Below are positions 36,155 through 44,591 of a stretch of DNA of 64,000 nucleotides, one piece after another. Each line of letters opens with the position of its first letter. Position 1 is the stretch's first letter. The translations under genes were made by a program, and so were the position numbers. Origin of the DNA: Thermoanaerobaculia bacterium (GTDB lineage: Bacteria > Acidobacteriota > Thermoanaerobaculia > Multivoradales > J023); NCBI GenBank assembly GCA_028066595.1, contig JALCBJ010000002.1, forward strand, positions 62,001 to 126,000, written 5' to 3'. The notes under the pieces were generated by a model, which worked only from the letters and a program-made list of their open reading frames with translations, had not been told where the DNA came from and did no database searches.

Positions 36155-36718
36155 ATGTCTCTGGAACCCAGTCAAGACGATCTATTGCAGGCCGCCGCCT
36201 CGAAGACCTACCACCGGATCGAAGTCGACCGGGAGAAGGCCCCGGACAAGCTGAAGCCGATGTTGGCCCACATTCACGGCCATCTCTTCGATCCCAAGCT
36301 GAATGTGAACCGGTTGAAGAAGGCTTGTGGCATCCGGGACAACTCGGTTGCGATCCACTTCCATTCGGCTGTCGGTCAGCCACCCCATGCTTATATCTCG
36401 CAATGTCGCTTGGAGACGGCGGCACGCCTCTTGCGCGACACCGATCTGCCGGTATGGAAGATCAGCGAGATGTTGGGCTTCTCCAGCATTCAGGTGTTCA
36501 GCCGCGCCTTCCACCGGTGGTGTGGACAACGGCCGACCACCTACCGCAAGGAAAATCGTCCAACCAGCTCCGTCGAATCGGACAATGGCAAGGGGAAAAG
36601 GGACGCTTTTGCCGATCCGGAGACCTGGAGACGAGCTGTCGCCGGCCAGCTGCGCAGCGACGAGGCCGCCCATCTCGTGTATCGATTGCTGGAGCTCTAT
36701 CCGCCGTCCCGTAGATAG
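36155..36718 (+). CDS. AraC/XylS-family DNA-binding protein lacking a sensor domain
   Basis: 187 residues from 'MSLEPSQDDLLQAA'; an in-frame ATG 75 bases upstream gives a poor Arg/Ser-rich extension. The AraC double helix-turn-helix occupies about residues 42-135: 'FDPKLNVNRLKKACGIRDNS' (first HTH), 'ETAARLLRDTDLPVWKISEM' and 'LGFSSIQVFSRAFHRWCGQR' (second HTH and family signature). Before it are only about 40 residues, so there is no cupin or sugar-binding sensor. The 50-residue tail is polar then helical and may be a dimer or partner contact. Targets unknown; the inverted repeat near its own promoter hints at autoregulation. Confidence 0.85.
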   Translation: MSLEPSQDDLLQAAASKTYHRIEVDREKAPDKLKPMLAHIHGHLFDPKLNVNRLKKACGIRDNSVAIHFHSAVGQPPHAYISQCRLETAARLLRDTDLPVWKISEMLGFSSIQVFSRAFHRWCGQRPTTYRKENRPTSSVESDNGKGKRDAFADPETWRRAVAGQLRSDEAAHLVYRLLELYPPSRR

Positions 36719-37047
36719 CCAGTATCTAAGAGAGTCCTTCAACGGTCCCTGGCAGGTCTTCTATGCCGTGCGCCGGACCGTTCATGGTTTCGACATACGG
36801 CCGTGGTGTGATCGGCCGACCGATGTCGACCCCGTTACAGATCCCGACCCCGTTACAGATCCCGACCCCGTTACAGATCCGTTGGTCCGGAGCAGGCACC
36901 CTGGAATGCGATTTCGGGGTGCTTCTGCCTCCTGGCGTCGTCGACCAGCTGCTGAGAACACCGGCGCGACGTCCCGAACCCGGCGACCGAGGGGTCGGAC
37001 CGTCGTCCGCTGCCACCCGTGACGGATACGGGGCCGGCCGCTATGGC
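36719..37047. other. 329-base convergent intergenic region with short tandem repeat
   Basis: Lies between the 3' ends of the AraC-type gene and the phytase-like gene. Apart from the 18-bp repeat listed separately I see no gene. The short open frames across the repeat on both strands owe their openness to the repeat itself. Confidence 0.6.
36827..36880. repeat. Three perfect copies of an 18-bp tandem repeat
   Basis: Unit CGACCCCGTTACAGATCC repeated three times without mismatch. A period of 18 keeps any frame open, which is why short hypothetical frames cross it. It lies between two gene 3' ends. Not a CRISPR: there are no spacers. Confidence 0.95.
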
Positions 37048-38118
37048 TCAGTCGACCGGTAGCTCCAACTGGAAGAGCAGCGTCCGCTGATCCGCGGAAT
37101 AGTTGTCGTCGGCCAGGATATAGGCATAGGTCTGGCCTTCGGGTCCCAATCCGATGTCCAAGGCCTCGAAGTTGTCGACCGACAGCGGGGGCTGCAAGCG
37201 CGCCAGCTCTGTGCCGGTGACGACTTTGGCCGCATCGTCGTCGGCTGCTGCTGCGGCCTGTTTCAGCTCGTTCGCCGCCAGCCGAATCAATCGCACGCGA
37301 ACCCCCTGCTCGGCGGCCCAGAAGCGTTGCAGCAGGATCACGTCGCCGTTCGGTAAGGTGGAAGCGGCGGTCGCCTTGAATTCGTGGTCGGTGTCGACGG
37401 CGAGCACGCGCCAGCTCTCCCTGGCGGGATCGCTGAGCCAGGCGCGAAGGTGACCCTTCTCGTCGAGGAGATCCTCCGCCACGATCAGCAGGCTTCCATC
37501 CGGCAGGTGGGTCACGGCCTCCATGCCGCCATTCGTCGGCGCCTGCTGGATGCCGCCAGGAACGGGTCCGGGCGTCGGACGGGAGTCAGCCGCCCGCCGG
37601 TAGACATGACTGCGGTGAGCCCCTTCGAAGGTCACCAGGAGCCTGCCTTCCACACCGGCTAGCTCCTCCGCATCGCGCCGCATGCGTCCCGCGACGGGTC
37701 GACCATCCAGATCGGCCAGCGGAGCCATCTCGCTGTTCTCGAGACCTACCAGCCGGCCGCTCTCGTCGTGCCGCAGGGTAGCTCGCCACCAATGTCCCTG
37801 ATCCGACACCGCCAGAAGCTGATCGCCGGACACCAAGAGCCCGGAGAAGCCACCAAAGCTCGGGTCGTTGCTCCGTAGGGAGAATCCAGCTCGAAACCGA
37901 GCTCGGCCTACACGGCGGTGAGCCGGGCGGGCTTCGTCCAGGCGTACTTCTGAAGTCGTGACCTCGGTCTGGCGCCAATCCGGATCTGATGACGTCGGCT
38001 GCGGGGGCTGCCTTTCGGGGGGCGTCTTTGCACCGCAACAAACTGCAGCCAGGGCGAGCATCACGAGGGTGACCGGTCGGCTGAAGATCCGGCTTCGCTG
38101 GGGGAAATGACCGAGCAT
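37048..38118 (-). CDS. Lipoprotein with phytase-like esterase domain
   Basis: About 356 residues from 'MLGHFPQRSRIF'; ATGs 21 and 30 bases upstream are alternatives. A lipobox-like 'LALAAVCCGAK' suggests a lipid-anchored export signal. The mature part matches the 'esterase-like activity of phytase' beta-propeller family: 'FGGFSGLLVSGDQLLAVSDQ', 'GGMEAVTHLPDGSLLIVAED', 'FEALDIG' and the closing 'DDNYSADQRTLLFQLEL'. It probably sits in the outer membrane or periplasm and hydrolyses a phosphate or ester. It is divergent from an EEP-family lipoprotein, with about 28 bases between the starts. Confidence 0.82.
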   Translation of the reverse strand: MLGHFPQRSRIFSRPVTLVMLALAAVCCGAKTPPERQPPQPTSSDPDWRQTEVTTSEVRLDEARPAHRRVGRARFRAGFSLRSNDPSFGGFSGLLVSGDQLLAVSDQGHWWRATLRHDESGRLVGLENSEMAPLADLDGRPVAGRMRRDAEELAGVEGRLLVTFEGAHRSHVYRRAADSRPTPGPVPGGIQQAPTNGGMEAVTHLPDGSLLIVAEDLLDEKGHLRAWLSDPARESWRVLAVDTDHEFKATAASTLPNGDVILLQRFWAAEQGVRVRLIRLAANELKQAAAAADDDAAKVVTGTELARLQPPLSVDNFEALDIGLGPEGQTYAYILADDNYSADQRTLLFQLELPVD

Positions 38119-38146
38119 CGGAACGCGAAACGGTAGCATAGACAAC

Positions 38147-39394
38147 ATGCCACAACGCAGTCGATGGGGCAGGATTCACCCACTTGCACTCACCGTCGCA
38201 GTGCTCCTCGGTTCGGCCTGTGGACCTCCGTCGCCGAACGAGTCCGAGAGCGAGCAGATCAGTGGGCGAGTCGAGGAAGAGAACCCCCCGGAAGGCAGGC
38301 TGCGCGTCGGCGTCTTCAATATCTGGGAGCTCTCCGAGGAGAAAATCGACCGGGTCGTCGAACAGGACCCGCAGCTCCGAGCGGCTGCCGAGGTCATTCA
38401 GCGGCTTCGCCCGGATGTCCTGCTGCTCAACGAGATCGACGTGGTGGAGGGGAGAAACCTCGCGAAGGAGTTTGCCCAGAGCTACCTCGCGGCGGCCCAG
38501 CACGTGGACGTACAGCCGATCGCTTATGAGCACGTGGTCTATGAGACGGTCAATACAGGTATACCGTCGGGCTTCGATCTGAATCGCGATGGCAATGCTA
38601 CCGGGCCCGAGGATGCTTGGGGTTTCGGGCGCTACCCGGGCCAATACGGGATGGCGGTACTTTCGAGGTACCCCGTGGATCGGAACGATGTCCGTTCCTG
38701 GCGATTGTTGCCGTGGCGGTCGTTGCCGGGACACCTCATGCCGGATGGCCGTGATGGTCGCCCTGCATGGTATTCGGCCGATCAGGCCAGGGCGTTACGC
38801 TTGTCTTCCAAGAGCCACCTCGACGTACCGGTGTTGCTACCCAACGGTAGGGTGTTGCATTTGCTGGCCAGTCATCCCACCCCACCGGTATTCGACGGTG
38901 ACGAGGACCGGAACGGTCGGCGCAACTATGACGAGATCCGCCTGTGGACCGAGATTCTGGCGCCGAACGACGACCGAGCTGCGGGATCCACGTGGTTGGT
39001 AGACGACCAGGGGCGTCCGGGCGGATTGGCCTCCGATGCGTCGTTCGTGATCGCGGGCGATCTCAACGCCGATCCTTATGCCGACACGCCCTACGGCGGG
39101 CCCGCGATCGCGCAACTCCTGAACCATCCGAGGATTCGAGATCCCCGACCCACGGGTGACGCCGAGCCGCCGGGCGCAAGGCTCTCAGGAGGCGAGTATC
39201 CGGGCCCACCCCACAGCCGCACATCCGCCTGGGGTCGTCTCGACTACGTGCTACCGAGCGCCGATCTCGATGTCCTGGCGAGTGGCGTCTTCTTGCCGGC
39301 CGAAGGCAATCCCCTGCGTCGTCTGGTAGAGGGGGAGGAACGAGCGAGCGACCACTTCGCGGTATGGGTGGACCTGGTCATGCCCTCGAACTGA
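38147..39394 (+). CDS. Lipoprotein of the endonuclease/exonuclease/phosphatase family
   Basis: 415 residues. Signal peptide with lipobox 'LLGSACG'. EEP-family motifs in order: 'RVGVFNIWELSEEK' (Asn), 'DVLLLNEIDVVEG' (Glu metal ligand), 'GMAVLSRYPVD', 'LHLLASHPTPPVF' (His), 'FVIAGDLNADPY' (Asp-x-Asn) and 'ERASDHFAVWVDL' (terminal Asp-His). All catalytic positions are present. Exported members usually cut nucleic acids or phosphoesters outside the cytosol. Paired with the divergent phytase-like lipoprotein, it suggests extracellular organic-phosphate use. Confidence 0.88.
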   Translation: MPQRSRWGRIHPLALTVAVLLGSACGPPSPNESESEQISGRVEEENPPEGRLRVGVFNIWELSEEKIDRVVEQDPQLRAAAEVIQRLRPDVLLLNEIDVVEGRNLAKEFAQSYLAAAQHVDVQPIAYEHVVYETVNTGIPSGFDLNRDGNATGPEDAWGFGRYPGQYGMAVLSRYPVDRNDVRSWRLLPWRSLPGHLMPDGRDGRPAWYSADQARALRLSSKSHLDVPVLLPNGRVLHLLASHPTPPVFDGDEDRNGRRNYDEIRLWTEILAPNDDRAAGSTWLVDDQGRPGGLASDASFVIAGDLNADPYADTPYGGPAIAQLLNHPRIRDPRPTGDAEPPGARLSGGEYPGPPHSRTSAWGRLDYVLPSADLDVLASGVFLPAEGNPLRRLVEGEERASDHFAVWVDLVMPSN

Positions 39395-39414
39395 TGAGCG
39401 GATCGCCTAGGGAG

Positions 39415-40362
39415 CTAGAGCTTGAGCTTGGGAAGCAGGGAGTTGATCGCTTTGGAGCTCTGCATGATGTAGAAGTGCACCGAGGGTGCTCCCCGATCGA
39501 GCAACTCCTGACTCTGGGCCCGGGCCCATTCGACCCCGATGTCGAGGACGTCTTCCTTTCTCGCCTGGCTTACCTCGTCGGCCAGGGCAGTGGGGATCTC
39601 GCAGTGGAAGGTGCGGGGAATGGTGCGCAGGTGGGACTTCTTGGTCAGGATCTTGATCCCGGGGATGATCGGTACCTCGATGCCTTCGGCCCTGCACAAC
39701 TCGACGAAACGGTGGAAGTGCTGGTTCTCGAAGAACATCTGTGTGACCACGTAGTCGGCACCCGAGTCGACTTTCTGCTTCACGGTGCGGATGTCGGCGC
39801 CCAGGTTCGGGGCTTCGAAATGCTTCTCCGGATAGCCGGCGCCGCCGATGCAGAAGTTGGCAGGATCGGCATCGAGCAGGTCCTCCAAATAGTTGCCGCG
39901 GTTCATGTCGGCGATCTGGGCTATGAGATCGGAGGCGTAGCGGTTTCGCGTGCGACCGTGGTCGAGCGGCTTTTGGTACCCGGAGTCGTCGCCGCGGATC
40001 GCCAGGACATTGTCGATGCCCAGGTAGCGCAACTCGATCAGGAAGTCTTCAGTTTCCTGACGGGTGAATCCCTGACACAACACGTGAGGCACGGCGTCGA
40101 TCCCGTATTTGTTCTGGATCAGTGCACAGACGCCCAGTGTGCCAGGTCGCTTGCGCTTGATCTTGCGCTGGATGCCATCCGGAGTTTCTTCGTAGACGAC
40201 CTCGGCAGCGTGGGAAGTGATGTCGATGAATGGGGGCTCGTGTCGCGACAGATCCTCGATCAAATCGAGCAGTCCGTGCAGGTCGCCGCCGCGAAGTGGC
40301 GGGATGATCTCGAAGCTGATGAGCGGGCCGTCGGCCTGCTCCAAATGGTCTGTGACTTTCAT
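39415..40362 (-). CDS. metF: 5,10-methylenetetrahydrofolate reductase
   Basis: 315 residues from 'MKVTDHLEQADGPLISFEI'; a 17-residue upstream extension is discarded. 'SFEIIPPLRGGDLHGLLDL' is the MetF opening (Glu is catalytic). 'PHVLCQGFTRQETEDFLIEL', 'NVLAIRGDDSGY', 'CIGGAGYPEKHFEAPNLGAD' and 'YVVTQMFFENQHF' are the FAD- and folate-binding segments. It makes 5-methyl-THF for methionine synthesis. It stands apart from other methionine genes here. The start is 41 bases from the start of the divergent TPR gene. Confidence 0.95.
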   Translation of the reverse strand: MKVTDHLEQADGPLISFEIIPPLRGGDLHGLLDLIEDLSRHEPPFIDITSHAAEVVYEETPDGIQRKIKRKRPGTLGVCALIQNKYGIDAVPHVLCQGFTRQETEDFLIELRYLGIDNVLAIRGDDSGYQKPLDHGRTRNRYASDLIAQIADMNRGNYLEDLLDADPANFCIGGAGYPEKHFEAPNLGADIRTVKQKVDSGADYVVTQMFFENQHFHRFVELCRAEGIEVPIIPGIKILTKKSHLRTIPRTFHCEIPTALADEVSQARKEDVLDIGVEWARAQSQELLDRGAPSVHFYIMQSSKAINSLLPKLKL

Positions 40363-40403
40363 AGGTGATGAAAGCCTAACACCGCTCGGATAGCATTCGA
40401 TCG

Positions 40404-42113
40404 ATGCCCCCAACCCCTGCGAAACAGCCTCCGAGCTCGAGTTTCAGGCCGCCCTTGCCGCCGGCCCGGCTACCCGAGCGAATCGCTGCATTGGCCTTGG
40501 CTTGCTCAGCGCTCCTGCTCGCCGTCTTGGCGGTGGGCCAGCTGCTGGCGTGGCAGTCGGCACGCGCGGACCTCCTGCGTCATCTCGACGAAGCCGGCCT
40601 TTCGGAGGCCCAGCCGGAGGTCGTGGATGACGTACGCTTCGAGCGCTCGACGGAGGCGGCGAGGGTAGCGGTGGCGCGCGCTTTGGTTCATCGTGTGCTT
40701 TCGCTCGATGCCTCGATGTTGGAAACCGAGGAGGCGCGCCGTCGGATCGACAGCCTGCCGCAGATCGAGGAGCTGGCTCGTCGATCACTACGCGAGCAAC
40801 CCGGCGACTGGCAGGCACAGATGATCCTCGGAACGTCGATTTGGCTGCAGCGCTTCTATGATCGAGATCCCCGTCTGGTCACCGAGTACCGCGATTGGGA
40901 GGCGCCCCTCCTCGCGTCGGTTTCCGGAGCCGAGGATCAACTGGAGCCTCGTCGCGTGTTAGTCGCGGCCTACCTCGAGATCTGGCGACACCTTTCGCAG
41001 GAGAAGAAGGACGAAGCACGCTTGCTGCTGACTGATCTCTTCGCCGACGACCTGCGTTCCTATCGCATGCTGTTGCCCTCGTGGCTGAGGGTGGAGCGCG
41101 ATCCCGCGCTCGCCTTGGCTGCGGTTCCCAGGAGACCCGAGGCTTGGAACATCCTCCGCCGGTTGTACGCCGATCGAAAATCCTGGACCTCGTTCATCCT
41201 GGCCGATGAACGCTATCGGTGGGCCTTGGAGCAGAGCTTGAAAGATCGCCTGGCGGAGGCGCAGCGGCGCTTACGTTTCGGCGACTTCTTTCGCAGCCGC
41301 GAAATGTTCCTTCGCATCCTCCTGGAGGCGCCGACCGAACACCGATACGCTGACCTGGTCGCCGATTCGCTGGAGGCCTACCCCCCAGGTCTCCATGGCC
41401 TGGGGAGCGTCTCAGGCCTTCGCGGCTGGATCGAGTGGAGTCTGGAGCTTTCCGACGTCGGGTTGCGTGGACTGCCACCTCACGCCCTGGCCAAGTTGGT
41501 GGATACGCTGGGCTCGGAGCTAGAACCCGAAGTGGCCGCCCACGCAGCCATGGAAGCGGGTGACGCCTACCAGGCGGAGCGCTTCAGCAAGTTGGTGGAT
41601 ACCTTCCGCATGGCGAGCGCTGCGCCCTTTTTCATCGCGCGAGCTCGCGCCGAGTTGGCCGCCGGCAGGAACGAGGCCGCTGCCGAGACTCTCGAGCTGG
41701 TACAGGCCGACGCCCGCCGAGGATTGGCTTGGGCGACCGTGCGTCGTGAGGTTGCCCGAGCCACGGGCGACGTATTGGCTGAAGCGGCCGCGGAAGAGCA
41801 GCTCACCGAGTTGGAGGGTCCGGTCTATGGTGCTTCGGCTTGGCGCTGGAGGAGGGGCAGGCCCACACTGGATCTGGTCACGAAGCAGGCTGGAACCGGC
41901 TTGCTGTTGAACGTCGCCGATGCTCCTGCCGACGGTGCGGTCGTCGACGTCCACTTCGACGGCCGGTCGGTCTCGGTACGCGCCGTTCGTAAAGGTGACG
42001 CCATCGAGCTGCGGCCGCTACCGGTCCCGGTAGGCGGCCATCTCTTGGAGGTGCGGTTTCTCGCAGGAGGTCAGGTAGTGCCGGGTGAAGTAGAGCTTCT
42101 CTTCGGATCCTGA
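40404..42113 (+). CDS. Membrane-anchored helical-repeat (TPR-like) protein
   Basis: 569 residues. Pro-rich cytosolic lead, one helix 'IAALALACSALLLAVLAVGQ' at about 27-46, then a long outside region of paired helices ('LEQSLKDRLAEAQRRLRFGD', 'FFIARARAELAAGRNEAAAE') and a small beta-rich C-terminal domain of about 100 residues. No named family recognised. Its place at the left border of the polysaccharide cluster, with other TPR proteins, suggests an assembly or scaffold role; inference. Confidence 0.7.
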   Translation: MPPTPAKQPPSSSFRPPLPPARLPERIAALALACSALLLAVLAVGQLLAWQSARADLLRHLDEAGLSEAQPEVVDDVRFERSTEAARVAVARALVHRVLSLDASMLETEEARRRIDSLPQIEELARRSLREQPGDWQAQMILGTSIWLQRFYDRDPRLVTEYRDWEAPLLASVSGAEDQLEPRRVLVAAYLEIWRHLSQEKKDEARLLLTDLFADDLRSYRMLLPSWLRVERDPALALAAVPRRPEAWNILRRLYADRKSWTSFILADERYRWALEQSLKDRLAEAQRRLRFGDFFRSREMFLRILLEAPTEHRYADLVADSLEAYPPGLHGLGSVSGLRGWIEWSLELSDVGLRGLPPHALAKLVDTLGSELEPEVAAHAAMEAGDAYQAERFSKLVDTFRMASAAPFFIARARAELAAGRNEAAAETLELVQADARRGLAWATVRREVARATGDVLAEAAAEEQLTELEGPVYGASAWRWRRGRPTLDLVTKQAGTGLLLNVADAPADGAVVDVHFDGRSVSVRAVRKGDAIELRPLPVPVGGHLLEVRFLAGGQVVPGEVELLFGS

Positions 42114-42253
42114 GTCCGACTAGACGCGATCTCGAAGTGCTTTCCGTCCTTCCGGCGCATCGCTCCCGCTCGGCTAGGTGTGCCGGTCGCCACAGGCTCG
42201 GGTAGCCGGACAGTCCCGGCCGATTCGGCCACGATGTCGGGTACAGCGCGGAA

Positions 42254-42796
42254 TCAGGCGTCGGCCCGCATCTGCATCCGGCAGATCGAAGCCAGCCGCA
42301 GAAGCTCGAAAGACTGGTCGAAGTCGAGATCGAGCTCGCTCAGGGATTGCAGGAGCCAGCGGAGTGCGAGCTCTGGACGTTCGAGGGCGAGGAGACACTT
42401 CGCCATCAGCTCGCAGGTGTGTAGATGCAGGCCCAGGTACCGGATCGTGTGTTCCAAGAGCGCCACGGCGGAGCGCAGGGACCCGAGCTCGTACATTCCC
42501 ACGGCGAGATGGTAGAGGTCGACGACCTCGTCGTTTCCTCGGAGCTTCACGAGAATCTGCTCGGGCAAGGTATCGAGGAGGCTTCGGGGATCGCTGCTGT
42601 GGCTCGCGAGCTGACAGACCAACGATCGTGCGGTGGGATCGTCCACCTCTTGAATCCGCCCCCGGTCTCTTTCGTCGTTGAGAGCCAGGCTGCGCGCCGA
42701 GCGCGGTTCAGCGATGTCGTGCGACGCGATCTCCGGGATCTCGGGCCAGAACGAACTCGGCGTTTGGTGGTGGTCCATTGATTCTGTGCTCCGCAT
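42254..42796 (-). CDS. Small cytosolic TPR-like protein
   Basis: 180 residues with a perfect 'AGGAGG' site five bases before the ATG. The N-terminal 75 residues are charged and variable. The rest forms about three TPR-like helix pairs ('YHLAVGMYELGSLRSAVALL', 'CELMAKCLLALERPELALRW'). No signal or membrane segment. Possibly a chaperone or partner protein. Function unknown. Confidence 0.7.
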   Translation of the reverse strand: MRSTESMDHHQTPSSFWPEIPEIASHDIAEPRSARSLALNDERDRGRIQEVDDPTARSLVCQLASHSSDPRSLLDTLPEQILVKLRGNDEVVDLYHLAVGMYELGSLRSAVALLEHTIRYLGLHLHTCELMAKCLLALERPELALRWLLQSLSELDLDFDQSFELLRLASICRMQMRADA

Positions 42797-42996
42797 GGTG
42801 TCCTCCTCGAATTTGGATCGACGCCCGACCGGATTTCCTGGGCCGTGGCCGGGCTAGGAACATCATGGGGTCTGAGTGGATACCGAGGCATCGGTGTGCG
42901 ACCCGACGTCAAGTAGGACGAAGGGTGGCTGGTTCGTAGGTGAACGCGACGTCCGCCGTGTCGAAGTCCACGCGAACCAGAACGGCCCCAGGGGCT

Positions 42997-44499
42997 CTAC
43001 TCCCGGATCGGCCTCTCGTCGGTTCGGGAGGAATCTCGGCCGGACGTGTTCGGCCGCTCGGCGAGCAGTGAGGCCGATTCGCGATCCTCCAGATGGAACG
43101 TGAGACCGGAGCGCTGCTTGGGCCGGCGCCCGGTCGGGATACCGAGAGCCGCGCCACAGAGAATCGCGAGAGCGAACGCATTGGCCGGTAGCGTCAACCC
43201 GAAGTCCGCCATCGAGTGGAAGGCGGCGTAGACGACAGCCCCTAGAGCACCCAGCGCAAAGGCCCGATCCTCGGAGCGGCGCCCTCTGCGTGTGGTCGAC
43301 CACAGTCTCCGGAGGAGGATCGATGCGCCGGCCAGGAAGAACAGGACGGCCGGAAGGCCCACGGTCGCCAAGAGCTCGAGCCAGTCGCTGTGCGCATGGA
43401 GCCAGGTCAGATCGCTGCCCGACGATTGAGTGATGGGAAAAGCGAACCGAAAACTGCCGAGACCCGAACCGGTCAATGGAAACGCGAGCCAGAGCTCGAG
43501 GGTGTCACGCCATGTACCGACACGGGCGTTCCACCCGAGCTCGTAGGCCGACGTCTCCATCCAGCGACCCAGGAAGTTGCGGTAGCCAAACAGGACGAAA
43601 GTGATACCCGCCAGCGCGACACCGGTGATACCCCATGTTGCGCCGCGCCATCGTCGGTATTTGTCTGCCAGCACGCCGCCTTGCACCGTCAACGCCGCCA
43701 GAGCCGCCAGCAGGCCCGATCGGGAGCCCGATAGCCCGAGCCCGATAAAGGCCAGGAAGAAGAGCAGAAGTGCCACGGCCAGCCGTACACTCGCCACCTC
43801 CATCGACACCTTACGCGCTACGAGTCGTCGGACGGCCCACCACAGCCAGGCGAAGGCCAGGGCGACTGCCAAACCCATGAAGAAGGCGAAATGGTCGGGG
43901 TTGACGAAGGTGCCGCGCAGGCGACCGGGATCGCCAGGTACTTCGACACCGAGGATCTCCGCCTTCTGGCGGCTCCAGGCACTCGCGCCGTAGAGCACTT
44001 GAAAGACGCCCGAAAGGGCTAGTGCGACCCCGAGTAGGCGACGAGCACCCCGCTGTGCACCGGCGGACGCTGCGGCCAGCAGAGCGGCTGTGACCGCCAA
44101 CCAATGAACCGCTGCCACCCGGCTGGCCGACGGCGCGAGGGAAATCGGCAGCCACCAAGAGTCGGTCGGATCGGCAGATGACCCGGCCAGTAGCGACCTG
44201 GACTCGCTCCAGATCTCCGCCGATCTGGGCGACAGGAGATGGGTCAGAGGGTTCGGGGTGGATTGCAGCAGCCCGATGACGGCGACGAACGCGAGTGCCA
44301 GAGCCGGTGCCAACGCCGGGCGTAGGGGTGCGAGCCTGGGATAACGGAGTAGCACGACAGCCAGGGCGAGGAAGGCCATCGTGTCGAGTATCGCGCGCTC
44401 GGGCGGCAAGACACCACCGAACCGCACCGGACCCAGCAGTACGAGCGCCGCGAGGAGCGAAGTCACCACGACGTGAGTGACACTCTCGTGTCGTATCAT
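42997..44499 (-). CDS. O-antigen ligase / polymerase family membrane protein
   Basis: About 500 residues with roughly twelve helices. A long periplasmic loop carries 'RLRGTFVNPDHFAFFMGLAV' and, later, 'FPLTGSGLGSFRFAFPI' with 'TWLHAHSDWLELLATVGLPA', the Wzy_C motif in which Arg/His residues handle undecaprenyl-PP glycans. It would polymerise or ligate the polysaccharide at the outer face of the inner membrane. The ATG in 'MIRHESVTH' was chosen; a GTG 42 bases upstream or a TTG 93 bases upstream would lengthen it. Divergent from the outer-membrane barrel gene. Confidence 0.85.
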   Translation of the reverse strand: MIRHESVTHVVVTSLLAALVLLGPVRFGGVLPPERAILDTMAFLALAVVLLRYPRLAPLRPALAPALALAFVAVIGLLQSTPNPLTHLLSPRSAEIWSESRSLLAGSSADPTDSWWLPISLAPSASRVAAVHWLAVTAALLAAASAGAQRGARRLLGVALALSGVFQVLYGASAWSRQKAEILGVEVPGDPGRLRGTFVNPDHFAFFMGLAVALAFAWLWWAVRRLVARKVSMEVASVRLAVALLLFFLAFIGLGLSGSRSGLLAALAALTVQGGVLADKYRRWRGATWGITGVALAGITFVLFGYRNFLGRWMETSAYELGWNARVGTWRDTLELWLAFPLTGSGLGSFRFAFPITQSSGSDLTWLHAHSDWLELLATVGLPAVLFFLAGASILLRRLWSTTRRGRRSEDRAFALGALGAVVYAAFHSMADFGLTLPANAFALAILCGAALGIPTGRRPKQRSGLTFHLEDRESASLLAERPNTSGRDSSRTDERPIRE

Positions 44500-44591
44500 C
44501 CCGGCACGAAGACCGAGCCGCTTCAGAATGGACTTGAGCACCTGACGCCTCGAACAAGAACGGCTGTAATGCCGTGGGGAGACAACGCGCA

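Noticed and set aside
36827-36880. 18-bp repeats considered as CRISPR
   Set aside because: The units are contiguous without spacers and no cas gene is present.
37586-38734. 382-codon minus-strand frame across the lipoprotein pair
   Set aside because: Covers two divergent genes with strong motifs on other frames; no domain of its own.
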